From positions 1,798,001 to 1,862,000 of the forward strand of contig NZ_AP027737.1 in NCBI RefSeq assembly GCF_030296695.1: 64,000 bases of DNA, written 5' to 3'. Position 1 is the stretch's first letter; the number at the start of each line of letters is the position of its first letter. The translations under genes and the position numbers were made by a program. The notes beneath the pieces are model-generated. The model did not search any database, was not told the DNA's origin, and was given only the letters and a program-made list of their open reading frames with translations. Origin of the DNA: Agromyces mangrovi. GTDB taxonomy: Bacteria > Actinomycetota > Actinomycetes > Actinomycetales > Microbacteriaceae. This document shows positions 1 to 8,428 of the stretch, piece by piece.

Positions 1-887
1 GAATCGGAAGCAGACGGTCTCGGGTCTCCTCGGTCGGTCCTGCTCTTCGCAGTGCCAGCTCTCGCCCTCTATGCGTTCGTCCTGCTGGTGCCCACCGCAC
101 GGGGCACCGTCTACGCGTTCACCGACTGGGATGGCTTGAGTCAGACCTTCGACTTCGTCGGCATCCGCAATTTCGAGGCGATCTTCGCCAGCCCGGACGC
201 GGTGAAGGCGATCGTGAACACGCTCCTGATCGCTTTCATCACAACAGCCGTGGCCAACGTCATCGGGCTCTTGCTCGCAGTGGCACTCAACGCGGCGATC
301 AAGTCCAGGAACGTACTGCGAGTCTTGTTCTTCGCGCCCGCAGTGCTCACGCCAGTCGTCACGGCATACCTGTTCCAGTACATCTTCGCGCCTCTGGGGC
401 CGCTGAATGGCGTGTTCGACGCGGCGGGCCTTCCGATGCTGAAGCAAGATTGGCTCGGCGATGCGAACCTGGCGCTCGTCTCCATCATGATCGTGATCGT
501 GTGGCAGCAGTCCGGCTACGCGATGGTGATCTACCTCGCCGGCCTGCAAGGTATTCCGGCCGAGCTGCTGGAAGCCGGCGCCGTCGACGGCGCGGGACCG
601 ATCCGGCGCTTCTGGCACATCACGCGGCCGCTCCTGGCTCCCGCGATCACCATCAGCGTGATGCTCATCCTCATTCACGGGCTCAAGGTGTTCGCGGAGG
701 TCTGGGTCATGACCGGGGAGGTCCGGGCAACGCGACTCACTCCCTCTCAACCCTGATCTACAAGAACGCCTTCCAGTTCGGACTCTTCGGTTCGAGCATC
801 GCGATGGCGCTGGTACTCCTCGTGCTCGTCGCTGTCATCTCCGCGCTCCAGTACCGGGCGCTCCTCTTCCAGGGTGGTCACAAGTGA
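1..887 (+). pseudogene. Sugar ABC transporter permease (MalF/UgpA type), 5'-partial and frameshifted
   Basis: This is an inner-membrane permease of a carbohydrate ABC importer. The frame is already open at base 1, so the true start lies upstream of the window. Several hydrophobic helices are followed by the EAA loop that docks the ATPase (EAGAVDGAGPIRRFW, around bases 571-615). The frame breaks at the G run 715-718: adding one G restores the family sequence MTGGGPGNATHSLST and leads to the stop at 885-887. It overlaps the next permease by four bases (GTGA). It is probably a working gene with a homopolymer under-call. No ATP-binding subunit is present, so a shared MsiK-type ATPase is likely (inference). 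Confidence 0.85.
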
Positions 888-1696
888 CGCGTTACACATG
901 GCGCACGGGCGTTCTCGAGGCACTCATGCTCGTAGTCGCGATCGTCTTCGCCTTCCCGTTCTACGTGCTGGTCAATCTGTCTGTGCGTCAGGTGAACGAC
1001 CCCACGTCTCCGCTCGTGCCGACGCTGACACCCACGTTCGAGAACTTCGTGGCTGCGTGGAACGAAGCCGACCTCGCCTCGGCCATCTTCAACAGCCTGA
1101 CCGTCACCGTATTCAGCGTCGTGATCGTCGTCGCGGTGTCGGCGATGGCTTCGTTCCCACTCGTGCGGATGACGACGCGACTCTCGCGCACCACCTATTG
1201 GCTCGTGATGTTCGGACTCCTGCTCCCGTTCCAGGTCGCGCTGATCCCGCTCTACACGACCATCCGCGATCTGCATCTGCTCGGCACGACGTGGTCGTTG
1301 GTGATCTTCTACGCAGGTCTCCAGGTCCCGTTCTCCGTATTCCTCTACACGGGATTCCTGCGGGCGCTTCCGCGTGACTACGAGGAGGCCGCGCAAGTCG
1401 ATGGCGCTGGCCCATTCACGACGTTCTGGCGAGTCGTGTTCCCCATGATGCGACCAGTGACCGGAACCGTGATCATTCTCAATGCGATCTTCGTCTGGAA
1501 CGACTTCATGACGCCGTTGCTCTACCTGAGCGGTTCGGGAAGTCAGACGATACCTGTCGCGCTCTTCAGCTTCGTGGGGGAGTACGCCGCCAACTGGCCG
1601 GTCGTCTTCGCCGGCCTGATCATCGGCATCGCCCCGATCCTCTTCATTTACTTCCTCCTTCAGAAGTCCATCATTCAGGGCTTCACCGGGGGTTGA
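884..1696 (+). CDS. Sugar ABC transporter permease (MalG/UgpE type)
   Basis: This is the second membrane subunit of the sugar importer, 270 residues and about six hydrophobic helices. The EAA motif (EEAAQVDGAGPFTTFWRVVFP) lies in the C-terminal half, as in the MalG family. The start is GTG at 884, overlapping the stop of the first permease, which implies translational coupling. It is followed after 65 bases by the solute-binding lipoprotein gene. Length and topology are normal for the family. The transported sugar cannot be read from the sequence. Confidence 0.93.
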   Translation: MTRYTWRTGVLEALMLVVAIVFAFPFYVLVNLSVRQVNDPTSPLVPTLTPTFENFVAAWNEADLASAIFNSLTVTVFSVVIVVAVSAMASFPLVRMTTRLSRTTYWLVMFGLLLPFQVALIPLYTTIRDLHLLGTTWSLVIFYAGLQVPFSVFLYTGFLRALPRDYEEAAQVDGAGPFTTFWRVVFPMMRPVTGTVIILNAIFVWNDFMTPLLYLSGSGSQTIPVALFSFVGEYAANWPVVFAGLIIGIAPILFIYFLLQKSIIQGFTGG

Positions 1697-1761
1697 AGGG
1701 CTGAGCCCCATCGGCCCGTTTCGTTCAAATTCACCAGTCCCGACACAAAGGAGTAGTTCGC

Positions 1762-3042
1762 ATGACATTGAAGAACCTGGGCGTGGGTGTCGTAGCCGCG
1801 TCCCTTCTGGTCGGAGCGGTCGGCTGTGCCACCGAGCCGACGACGACCGAGATCGACGAAGACGCTCCCCTCAGTGGCACGCTCGCGATCGGCGCCTACG
1901 CCACGGCGAAGCCGGCGCTCGATCCACTGATCGCTGAGTTCGAGGAGGCGAATCCAGGGTTGACGGTCACCGCGACCTATGCCGACAACCAGCCGTATCA
2001 GGCGGCGATTCGTACACAGCTCTCTTCCGGAACGGCGCCTGACCTCTTCACCGTCTGGCCGGGAAATGGCAATCCGGGCGCGATGGAGGTTCTCGCACCG
2101 ACCGGTTACCTTCTGGATCTCTCCACGATAGATGGGCTGCCTGCCCTGCCGGATGGTCTGCAATCCGTCACCGAGGTGGACGGAGCGCAGTACGTGTTCC
2201 CGCTCACCGTCGCCGGAATCGGTGGTGTCTACAACGAACAGGCGGTGGATGAGGCCGGCGCGACGATCCCGACCACTTGGGAGGAGGTCCTCGAGTTCTG
2301 TGAAGCGGCGAAGAACGACGGCCGAGTCGCGTTCTCGCTCGGCCTGCAGTCGCTCTTCGTCACTCAGCTCATCAACTACTCGCTTGTTTCGACGCTGGTC
2401 TACGCGGAGGATCCTGACTTCGAGGCGCAGGTTGCCGATGGGGAGACATCCTTCTCCGACTCGGCATGGAGCGAGGCGTTCGAGATGTACATGGAGATGG
2501 ACGACGCCGGATGCTTCACGGCCAACCCACTCGGCACTACGAACGACATCGCGCAGGGTGATGTCGCGATCGGACGTGCGCTCGCGACAGTAACGCTGAC
2601 GACGACGATCTCGCAGATCGAGGCGCAGTCACCCGACGGAACCACCTTCGGGATGTTCGCGCTACCCGCGTCGGACGACCCCGACGCGACATGGATGCCT
2701 GCTGCGGCGTTCGACGGGTTCGGGATCAACGCCAACGCGAAGAACCCCGCTGCTGCCGCCGCGTTCTTGCGGTTCCTTGCAGAGCCTGAGTCGATGGCGT
2801 CGTACGCGACGGTCGCAGGCTCGCTTCCATCGATCTCGACCGAGGCGTTCGAGCTGTCGCCAACCCTCACCTCCTTCGACGCCTTGTGGAGCGACGGACG
2901 GACGTACCCGTTCCCCGATCAGCTCTGGCCGAATCCGCTCGTCGCGTCTGCCCACAAGGAGGGTGTGCAGAAGGTGTTCGGTGGCCAAGCGACGATCGAG
3001 GACATCCTCGCCGCAATGGACGCTGCGTACGTGACTCAATAG
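1762..3042 (+). CDS. Sugar-binding lipoprotein of ABC importer
   Basis: This is an extracellular solute-binding protein (family 1, MalE/UgpB-like) of 426 residues that would deliver sugar to the two upstream permeases. The N-terminus is a lipoprotein signal with Cys22 as the likely lipidated residue; the lipobox AVGC is slightly atypical at -3. The mature part has the YADNQPYQAAIRTQLSSG and APDLFTVW segments typical of sugar binders. The start is ATG at 1762 with AGGAG about nine bases upstream. It is the last gene of the operon, and a strong hairpin follows. Ligand unknown. Confidence 0.92.
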   Translation: MTLKNLGVGVVAASLLVGAVGCATEPTTTEIDEDAPLSGTLAIGAYATAKPALDPLIAEFEEANPGLTVTATYADNQPYQAAIRTQLSSGTAPDLFTVWPGNGNPGAMEVLAPTGYLLDLSTIDGLPALPDGLQSVTEVDGAQYVFPLTVAGIGGVYNEQAVDEAGATIPTTWEEVLEFCEAAKNDGRVAFSLGLQSLFVTQLINYSLVSTLVYAEDPDFEAQVADGETSFSDSAWSEAFEMYMEMDDAGCFTANPLGTTNDIAQGDVAIGRALATVTLTTTISQIEAQSPDGTTFGMFALPASDDPDATWMPAAAFDGFGINANAKNPAAAAAFLRFLAEPESMASYATVAGSLPSISTEAFELSPTLTSFDALWSDGRTYPFPDQLWPNPLVASAHKEGVQKVFGGQATIEDILAAMDAAYVTQ

Positions 3043-3050
3043 CTTCCGGA

Positions 3051-3095
3051 TGCCACGGGCCCGAGCCGGCACCTGCCGTGCTCGGGCCCGTGGCA
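3051..3095. terminator. Hairpin terminator between convergent sugar operon and LacI gene
   Basis: A perfect 16-bp inverted repeat (3051-3066 against 3080-3095) has a 13-base loop that can itself fold as CGGC/GCCG. There is no T tract, so this may be a bidirectional terminator of the U-less type common in actinobacteria. It sits between the stops of the binding protein (+) and the LacI regulator (-). Confidence 0.8.
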
Positions 3096-3121
3096 GTACG
3101 CGAACTCACGCCATCAGTTCG

Positions 3122-4153
3122 TCAGTGTGCAACGCACCCACACGACTGGCGGGCGACGAAATGTGGACGTGGAACGGCCACCTTCTCAGATTCGTTGCCG
3201 AGCCGTGTGAGGAGCTGATCCGCGGCGGCGCGACCGATCTGGAACGCATCCACTGAGATGCTGCTCAGCGACGGGTTGGCGAAGGCAGCGTCCGGGACGT
3301 CGTCAGTGCCGAGCACCCGGCAGCGGTCGATGTCGATGGCGCTCTCTCGCAGGGCTCGAAGTACCCCGAATGCGACCTCGTCGCTGTGGCAGTGGACGCC
3401 CTCGGGTACGACTCCCGTCCCGATGACTCGAAGCGCGTTCTCGTATCCCGACTGTGCGGTTGGCAGGCTTGGCACCGACCACGAGTCGTTGACCTCGGCG
3501 CCGCCGAGCTCGGCCCTTCGACGGAACTCATAGCTCCTGGTGACGCGCGGCGCGGCGAGCGCGGGGCCGCCGAAGTACGCCACCGTACGGCACCCATGCA
3601 CTTCCACCAAGTGCTCCGCCCCGAGTTCTCCGACGGCCGAGTCATCCGGCCCGACTTGTGCGATCCCTGCGGCATCCACATCGCGATTGAGCAGCACGGC
3701 AGGCAGATTGTTGACATCGCGCTTCAGTGTGTCGGCGTCCGTCGCGATCGCCGGAAGGAGCAGGAATCCATCTACACGGTGCTCGGCAAGTGTGCGTAGT
3801 ACTTCTGTCTGGCGATCGAGCCGATCGCCGGTGTTCGCCGTGACGACAAGGTATCCCCGTGCTGTCATGAGGTCCTGCACGCCGAGAACCGCCTGAGCGA
3901 TGAACGGGTTGGAGAGATCCGGGATTACCAAGCCGATCAGGTGGGACTGGCGCATACGGAAGCTCGCCGCGCCTCGGTCGTACACGTAGCCGAGGTGCTC
4001 CGCGGCGCGCAGAACGCGTTCCCGCATCTCCGGGTCGACGGATTGTCGGTCCTGCATCACGTTCGAGACCGTCGATCTCGACACCCCCGCGGCCGCAGCG
4101 ACGTCGAGCATCTTGACCGGGCGTCGCCTTCGGGGCGGCGCATCGTCGGTCAT
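3122..4153 (-). CDS. LacI-family transcriptional regulator
   Basis: This 343-residue repressor has an N-terminal helix-turn-helix (MLDVAAAAGVSRSTVSNVMQD, about residues 15-35) followed by the hinge RVLRAAEHLGYVYDRGA and a periplasmic-binding-protein-like effector domain (LIGLVIPDLSNPF onwards). It is convergent with the sugar importer, which it probably controls; the operator would lie upstream of the window. The ATG at 4153 has no Shine-Dalgarno, but TATCCT ends six bases before it, as in a leaderless mRNA. The C-terminal CGC motif is common in this family. The ligand is unknown. Confidence 0.93.
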   Translation of the reverse strand: MTDDAPPRRRRPVKMLDVAAAAGVSRSTVSNVMQDRQSVDPEMRERVLRAAEHLGYVYDRGAASFRMRQSHLIGLVIPDLSNPFIAQAVLGVQDLMTARGYLVVTANTGDRLDRQTEVLRTLAEHRVDGFLLLPAIATDADTLKRDVNNLPAVLLNRDVDAAGIAQVGPDDSAVGELGAEHLVEVHGCRTVAYFGGPALAAPRVTRSYEFRRRAELGGAEVNDSWSVPSLPTAQSGYENALRVIGTGVVPEGVHCHSDEVAFGVLRALRESAIDIDRCRVLGTDDVPDAAFANPSLSSISVDAFQIGRAAADQLLTRLGNESEKVAVPRPHFVARQSCGCVAH

Positions 4154-4165
4154 GGAGACAGGATA
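4154..4165 (-). promoter_or_regulatory. Leaderless-type -10 element of the LacI gene
   Basis: Read on the minus strand, TATCCT (4160-4165) is followed by six bases and then ATG, with no ribosome binding site. The spacing predicts transcription starting at or next to the A of ATG. Inferred from spacing only. Confidence 0.5.
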
Positions 4166-4195
4166 GATGCAGCAACCGGCCGCACGGTCAACTTC

Positions 4196-4669
4196 CTACC
4201 GGGTGTCTTGGATCGATCCACCAACCATTCGTGCATCGTTCGTCGCCTTCGGCTCCGCGGCCGAGATCATCAGCGCGGCGAACCATGCGGCGCCGGCGAT
4301 GACGTGCATGCTGGCGAGCGACCAGCCGGTGACGGCGTCTCCGGTCGCGATGAGCGACATCGGCACTGTTGCGACGCCGAAGGCAAGCCCCGCCCACGCG
4401 AACCAGGTGCGGAGCATGGGCCACCGTCGGGCGAGTGGCCACGCGACGAGACCGGCGGCGACGAGCGGGATGATCGATGCTCCGACGACGGGCCCGAGCG
4501 TGACGGTCATCGGACTGCCCTGCATGTCGACGGTCATGGTTGCGCCGGCGGACGTCGCCAGCGCGTAGACGGCGACGTTGAGCGCGGCTGCGACGCCGGC
4601 GGCGATGAGAGCGCCCAGCCAGATGGCGGCTCGGCGGGTCGCTTCCCGTTCGGGGATGGTGGTGGTCAT
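4196..4669 (-). CDS. DUF6069-like four-helix membrane protein
   Basis: This small integral membrane protein (157 residues from ATG 4669) has four hydrophobic helices and resembles actinobacterial DUF6069 proteins. A TTG at 4702 would add 11 residues but lacks a ribosome binding site, whereas GGAG precedes the ATG. It is divergent from a MarR-type regulator, with a shared AT-rich operator-like site between them, so MarR control is likely. Its molecular function is unknown. It ends 42 bases before the LacI gene on the same strand. Confidence 0.8.
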   Translation of the reverse strand: MTTTIPEREATRRAAIWLGALIAAGVAAALNVAVYALATSAGATMTVDMQGSPMTVTLGPVVGASIIPLVAAGLVAWPLARRWPMLRTWFAWAGLAFGVATVPMSLIATGDAVTGWSLASMHVIAGAAWFAALMISAAEPKATNDARMVGGSIQDTR

Positions 4670-4763
4670 GTGAGGTGCTCCGTTCGTGTATCGGTGTGTC
4701 AAGGGGATGCGGGTGCGAGACTGGTGTCCACTCGAGATCCCCTCGGGTTGTTACCCGGCATAA

Positions 4764-4781
4764 CATTAGCCGACTTACTAT
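4764..4781. promoter_or_regulatory. Putative MarR operator, copy 1
   Basis: CATTAGCCGACTTACTAT lies in the AT-rich divergent region between the DUF6069 gene and the marR gene. It contains an imperfect TTAG-CG-CTTA palindrome. An 18-base sequence with only two differences lies, inverted, in front of the nitroreductase at 5741-5758, which supports it as the binding site of the local MarR protein. Confidence 0.65.
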
Positions 4782-4797
4782 TATTCCGGAGTCATGA

Positions 4798-5278
4798 ATG
4801 CGCGTCACGTCGTCGCCTGATTCAGACCGGTCGCGCCGACAACCAGGCCAGATCAGCCCGCTCATCCCGGCGCTCGCAAGAGCGCATCGTGCGAAGGCGC
4901 ACGAACTGCTCGCCGGCACGGGCCTGAGCTCGGGCCAGGAGCTGCTGATCATGCGCCTGTACGAGTCGCCGGGGCAGTCGCAGGCGGCGATCACGCGCTG
5001 GCTCGGGATCGAGCCCCCGACGACAGCGAAGATGCTCACCCGACTCGAGAAGGGGGATCGTCGAGCGCATCCGTTCCGACGAGGATCGACGGGTCGTGCT
5101 GGTCAGCCTGACGGAGCGAGGCCGCGCGCTCTACGAGCGGGTCGGCGAGGTCTGGGGCGAGCTCGATCGCATCACCACCGCGGGACTCGACGAGGAGGAG
5201 CGCGCTCGACTCGACCAGCTGCTGCGAAAGGTGCTGGCGAACCTCGGATCAGGCGGTTCGGGCTCCGCCGAGTGCTGA
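4798..5278 (+). pseudogene. MarR-family regulator, frameshifted at a G run
   Basis: This winged-helix repressor reads to TAKMLTRLEK in the first frame and resumes as IVERIRSDEDRRVVLVSLTERG two frames later; the break is in the G5 run at about 5051-5057. Restoring two Gs gives RLEKGGIVER, which matches the family LEKxGLVER turn, and a normal 160-residue protein. The ATG at 4798 opens the gene, and the last 30 bases overlap the convergent nitroreductase. It likely represses itself, the divergent membrane protein and the nitroreductase through the paired sites. It is probably intact in the organism. Confidence 0.82.
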
Positions 5279-5716
5279 GGCGCCTCTGTCTGCCGGGGTC
5301 GCCCGACGCGTGAGTCGAACCACCGGGATCACCCGATCCGTCCGCTGCTCGTACTGCGCGAACCCCGGGCTCGCGCTCGTGAAGCGCGTCCACGCGGCGT
5401 CGCGCTCCTCGCCGCGCAGCGTGGTGGCGTGCACCGCCACCACGCCCTCGCCGGGGGCCTCGATCATGACGTCGGGGTGCGCGACGAGGTTGTGGTACCA
5501 GGCGGGGTTGTCGTGGGCACCGGCCTTGGACGCGGCGACCAGCCATGAATCGACACCCTCGCGGATGCTCATCACCGGCGCGATGCGCTCGGTGCCCGAT
5601 CGTGCGCCGATGTGATGCACCAGCACGAGGCTGCGTCCGAAGCGTGCGACGGTGCCGGCGTTGGCCCGGAACTCGGCGATGATGCCGTCGTTGAATTGCG
5701 AGTAGGTGTTGGTCAT
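5249..5716 (-). CDS. F420-dependent nitroreductase-family (DDN-like) oxidoreductase
   Basis: This 155-residue protein belongs to the deazaflavin/F420H2-dependent nitroreductase family (split beta-barrel fold). Typical features are VLVHHIGARSGTERIAPV, the SWLVAASKAGAHDNPAWYHNL block and HPDVMIEAPGEGV. Members reduce quinones, nitro compounds or other xenobiotics using F420H2 (family knowledge). The ATG at 5716 has GAGGGG upstream. The promoter carries the second copy of the putative MarR site, suggesting a toxin-inducible role. Substrate unknown. Confidence 0.88.
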   Translation of the reverse strand: MTNTYSQFNDGIIAEFRANAGTVARFGRSLVLVHHIGARSGTERIAPVMSIREGVDSWLVAASKAGAHDNPAWYHNLVAHPDVMIEAPGEGVVAVHATTLRGEERDAAWTRFTSASPGFAQYEQRTDRVIPVVRLTRRATPADRGASALGGARTA

Positions 5717-5740
5717 GGGTGCCCCTCGTGCCGATTCGAA

Positions 5741-5758
5741 ATAGTAAGCCGACTAATG
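5741..5758. promoter_or_regulatory. Putative MarR operator, copy 2
   Basis: ATAGTAAGCCGACTAATG is the reverse complement of copy 1 (4764-4781) apart from two bases. It lies 24 bases upstream of the nitroreductase start codon, where bound repressor would block transcription. Confidence 0.65.
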
Positions 5759-5788
5759 ATACCCCTCGCTCCACATCCGCTGAGCCAT

Positions 5789-6520
5789 TCATGCAAACGA
5801 CTCGAAGGCTGCGCGCGCGACGAGCGCCGCCCCGGACACCAGCGAGAGCACCAGCGTCGCGGTGCGGACCGCGGGCGCGGGGAGCCGGGGCACCAGTGGC
5901 ATCGCGAGGAGCATGCCGACGACGATCGCGGGCACGAGCACGGCGGCGCGGACCAGTTCGGCACCCGCATCCGTCGTGCCCGACAGCAGCAGGGTCACGG
6001 CCGAGACCGCCGAGCCGAACGCGAAGAACGCCGAGAGCGTGGTGCGCATCCGTCGCACGTCGTCGGGCCGGTAGACGATCGCCATCGGCGGGCCGGGCAG
6101 CGCGGCGACGGGGGTGAGGATGCCGGCGAGGACCGACCCCGTGACGAGCGACGTGCGCCCGGCCGGCGCCCGCCAGCCCGCCATCGAGACCAGCGAGCCG
6201 GCGATCACGATCGCGCCGATCGCGAGGTGCGTCGCCCGCAGCGGCAGCACCGCGGCGAGCCAGGTGCCGACGGCGACACCGGGCAGCGAGGCGAGGGAGG
6301 CGATCGCGAGCACGCGACGGTCGAGTGCGTCCCGCTCGGCCCAGGCCACCGCGACCATGACCAGCACCGTGAGCACGAGCACGGCGAACGTGCCGACGTC
6401 GGGTGCGATGAGCGCGAGCAGCGGCACCGCGACGATGCCGAAGCCCATGCCGGTGAGCCGCTGCACGATCGTCGCCACCACGATCACGACGCCCGCGGCG
6501 AGGCCGACGGCGACGCTCAC
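5789..6520 (-). CDS. TauE/SafE-family sulfite exporter-like membrane protein
   Basis: This integral membrane protein of the TSUP/TauE family (about 243 residues) has eight or so hydrophobic helices in two repeats. The first repeat holds QRLTGMGFGIVAVPLLAL and the second begins GRTSLVTGSVLAGILTPVAALPGPPMAI. The family exports sulfite, sulfoacetate or other organosulfur anions. The frame extends to a GTG at 6607, but GTG 6520 places the first helix at the N-terminus as in homologues; GTG 6562 is a further option. It is divergent from the SDR gene. Substrate unknown. Confidence 0.85.
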   Translation of the reverse strand: MSVAVGLAAGVVIVVATIVQRLTGMGFGIVAVPLLALIAPDVGTFAVLVLTVLVMVAVAWAERDALDRRVLAIASLASLPGVAVGTWLAAVLPLRATHLAIGAIVIAGSLVSMAGWRAPAGRTSLVTGSVLAGILTPVAALPGPPMAIVYRPDDVRRMRTTLSAFFAFGSAVSAVTLLLSGTTDAGAELVRAAVLVPAIVVGMLLAMPLVPRLPAPAVRTATLVLSLVSGAALVARAAFESFA

Positions 6521-6669
6521 GGCGTGCAGGTCGCGCGCGAGTGCGGCACGGGTGGGACGGACACGCTGATCATTCTCGCCCGGATCGCAAGCCCCGATTT
6601 CCGGCACGGGCCCGGTGGGGCGACGATGGAGTCCGGGCGCCGATCGGCGCCCCGGAGGAGGAGCACCAC

Positions 6670-7398
6670 ATGACCCGCACCGCAGTCGTCACCGGAGCGT
6701 CGAGCGGCATCGGCGCGGCGACCGCGCGCCAGCTCGCCGAGCAGGGGTGGGACGTCGTCATCGGCGCCCGGCGCGTCGACCGCCTGCAGGCGCTCGCCGA
6801 CGAGATCGGTGCACGCGCGCTGCCGCTGGACGTCACCGACCAGGCATCCGTCGACGCGTTCTGCGCCGAGCTGGAGCGCTGCGACCTCCTCGTGAACAAC
6901 GCCGGTGGCGCGCTCGGCGCGGCCCCCATCGCCGAGTCCGACGACGCCGAGTGGCAGGCCATGTTCGACAGCAACGTGCTCGGCACGCTGCGCATGACGC
7001 GCGCGCTGCTGCCGAAGCTCATCGCCTCGGGCGACGGCATGGTCATCAACATCGGCTCGATCGCGGCCCGCGAGCCCTACCGCGGCGGCGGCGGGTACAA
7101 CGCCGCGAAGCACGCGGTCGCGGCCCTCACCCGGGTGCTCCGCATCGAGCTGCTCGGCCAGCCCGTGCGCGTCACCGAGATCGACCCCGGACTCGTGCAG
7201 ACCGAGTTCGCCACGGTGCGCTTCGGCGGCGACGAGGAGAAGGCCGCGAAGGTCTACGAGGGCATGACCCCGATGCGCGGCGAGGACATCGCCGAGGCGA
7301 TCGTCTGGGTGGCATCCCGCCCCTCGCACGTGAACATCGACACGATGCTCATGCTGGCCCGCGACCAGACGTCGGCCCAGGTCGTGCACCGCTCCTGA
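6670..7398 (+). CDS. Short-chain dehydrogenase/reductase (YdfG-like)
   Basis: This NAD(P)-dependent SDR has 242 residues. It has the nucleotide motif TGASSGIG (8-15), NNAG (76-79), catalytic Ser130 and the YNAAK motif with Tyr143 and Lys147. Its closest overall resemblance is to the YdfG/serine-3-dehydrogenase type that oxidises 3-hydroxy acids. The ATG at 6670 is preceded by GGAGGAGGAG, which fixes this start over longer readings. It is a single-gene unit divergent from the TauE gene. Substrate not determinable from sequence. Confidence 0.92.
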   Translation: MTRTAVVTGASSGIGAATARQLAEQGWDVVIGARRVDRLQALADEIGARALPLDVTDQASVDAFCAELERCDLLVNNAGGALGAAPIAESDDAEWQAMFDSNVLGTLRMTRALLPKLIASGDGMVINIGSIAAREPYRGGGGYNAAKHAVAALTRVLRIELLGQPVRVTEIDPGLVQTEFATVRFGGDEEKAAKVYEGMTPMRGEDIAEAIVWVASRPSHVNIDTMLMLARDQTSAQVVHRS

Positions 7399-7410
7399 GC
7401 CGCGCAGCGG

Positions 7411-7731
7411 CTACTCGTGCCCGACGAGCTTCAGGCCGACGACGCAGCCGACGAGGCCGATGATCAGCAGCATCCGCACGATCGAGAACGCCTCGTCGCC
7501 GGAGAGCATCGCGTAGCCGACGGTCAGCGAGACGCCGACGCCGACCCAGACCGCGTAGGCCGTGCCGGTCGAGATGTCGCGCATGGCCCAGGCGAGGCCG
7601 GCCATGCTCGCGACGAGCGCGACGCCGAAGGTGACGCTCGGCCAGAGCTTGGTGAAGCCCTCGGACTTGCCGAGTGCGGTGGCCCAGACGGCCTCGAGGA
7701 CGCCGGATGCGATGAGGATGATCCACGACAT
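7411..7731 (-). CDS. sugE: SMR-family transporter, SugE/Gdx type
   Basis: This small multidrug-resistance family protein has 106 residues and four transmembrane helices. It has the conserved Glu13 in helix 1 (VLEAVWATALGKSEGFT), the LWPS and GTAYAVW motifs. The GKSEGFTKLWPS sequence fits the SugE/Gdx subgroup, whose characterised members export guanidinium rather than drugs. The ATG at 7731 has AGGAG seven bases upstream. It stands alone, convergent with the SDR. I see no partner SMR subunit, so a homodimer is likely. Confidence 0.88.
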   Translation of the reverse strand: MSWIILIASGVLEAVWATALGKSEGFTKLWPSVTFGVALVASMAGLAWAMRDISTGTAYAVWVGVGVSLTVGYAMLSGDEAFSIVRMLLIIGLVGCVVGLKLVGHE

Positions 7732-7970
7732 GACTGTGCTCCTGGCCAGTCTTGTCGCGTTCCGGGTACTGATCCGTCGTCCGGGGATCCGGTCGTGGAT
7801 CCGCTGATGAGCGTAGCCGGGGTGCCTGTGCAACCTCTGGGCAGTGCGCGCGACACGCGCCGATCGAACCGTTGCCGCCGCACCTCGGGCTCGGCCATGC
7901 TGAGGGTGGGCGCCGGGATCACGCACCCCCAGAGGCGAGGCGAAGGCGCACGTCCCCCAGGAGGCACTGC

Positions 7971-8321
7971 ATGTCCACCGCTCGTCCGTTCGGCGTCACC
8001 CTCGTCGCGATCCTCGCGTGGCTCACCGGCCTGTTCCAGATCATCCCCGGCGTCATCGCGCTCTTCGGCGGCGACCTCACCTACGCGATCGTCGCCATCC
8101 TCGTCGGCCTCATCACGATCTTCGTGAGCCTCGGCCTCTTCCGCGGCAGCAACGGCGCGCGCATCGTGGTCACGATCGTGTTCGTGCTGAACATCGCCGC
8201 GTCGCTCTACGTGGTCTTCGCGATCGACGGCGGGTTCTGGACCGCGATCTGGAGCATCCTGTTCCCCGCGATCGGCCTGATCCTGCTCTACACGAGCAAG
8301 GCGAACGCGTTCTTCCGCTGA
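7971..8321 (+). CDS. Small four-helix membrane protein, unknown function
   Basis: This 116-residue protein has four hydrophobic segments with short loops (FGVTLVAILAWLTGLFQIIPG at the start). It resembles the conserved actinobacterial small membrane proteins annotated DUF7144-like, but no catalytic residue stands out. ATG 7971 is chosen because AGGAGG (7959-7964) precedes it. It is divergent from the sugE-like gene and convergent with the DUF998 gene, separated from the latter by a strong hairpin. Confidence 0.82.
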   Translation: MSTARPFGVTLVAILAWLTGLFQIIPGVIALFGGDLTYAIVAILVGLITIFVSLGLFRGSNGARIVVTIVFVLNIAASLYVVFAIDGGFWTAIWSILFPAIGLILLYTSKANAFFR

Positions 8322-8333
8322 TCAGTCGTCGTT

Positions 8334-8370
8334 CGATGCCCGGGTGAGCGGATGCCTCGCCCGGGCATCG
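8334..8370. terminator. Bidirectional hairpin between convergent membrane-protein genes
   Basis: A 15-bp stem (8334-8348 with 8356-8370, one G-U pair) closes a 7-base loop. It lies in the 107-base gap between two convergent stops. There is no T tract. Confidence 0.75.
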
Positions 8371-8428
8371 TCGTGATCGCAGGTGTGGCGATATCCACAC
8401 ATCGTGCGATGTGCGCTTATGCCAACAC

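Noticed and set aside
7732..7860. Guanidine riboswitch upstream of the SugE/Gdx-like gene
   Set aside because: One ACGA-containing hairpin can be drawn and ACTGGCC resembles part of the ykkC core, but the second hairpin and the conserved GGGTTCCG and AAAAGCCCGG segments are missing.
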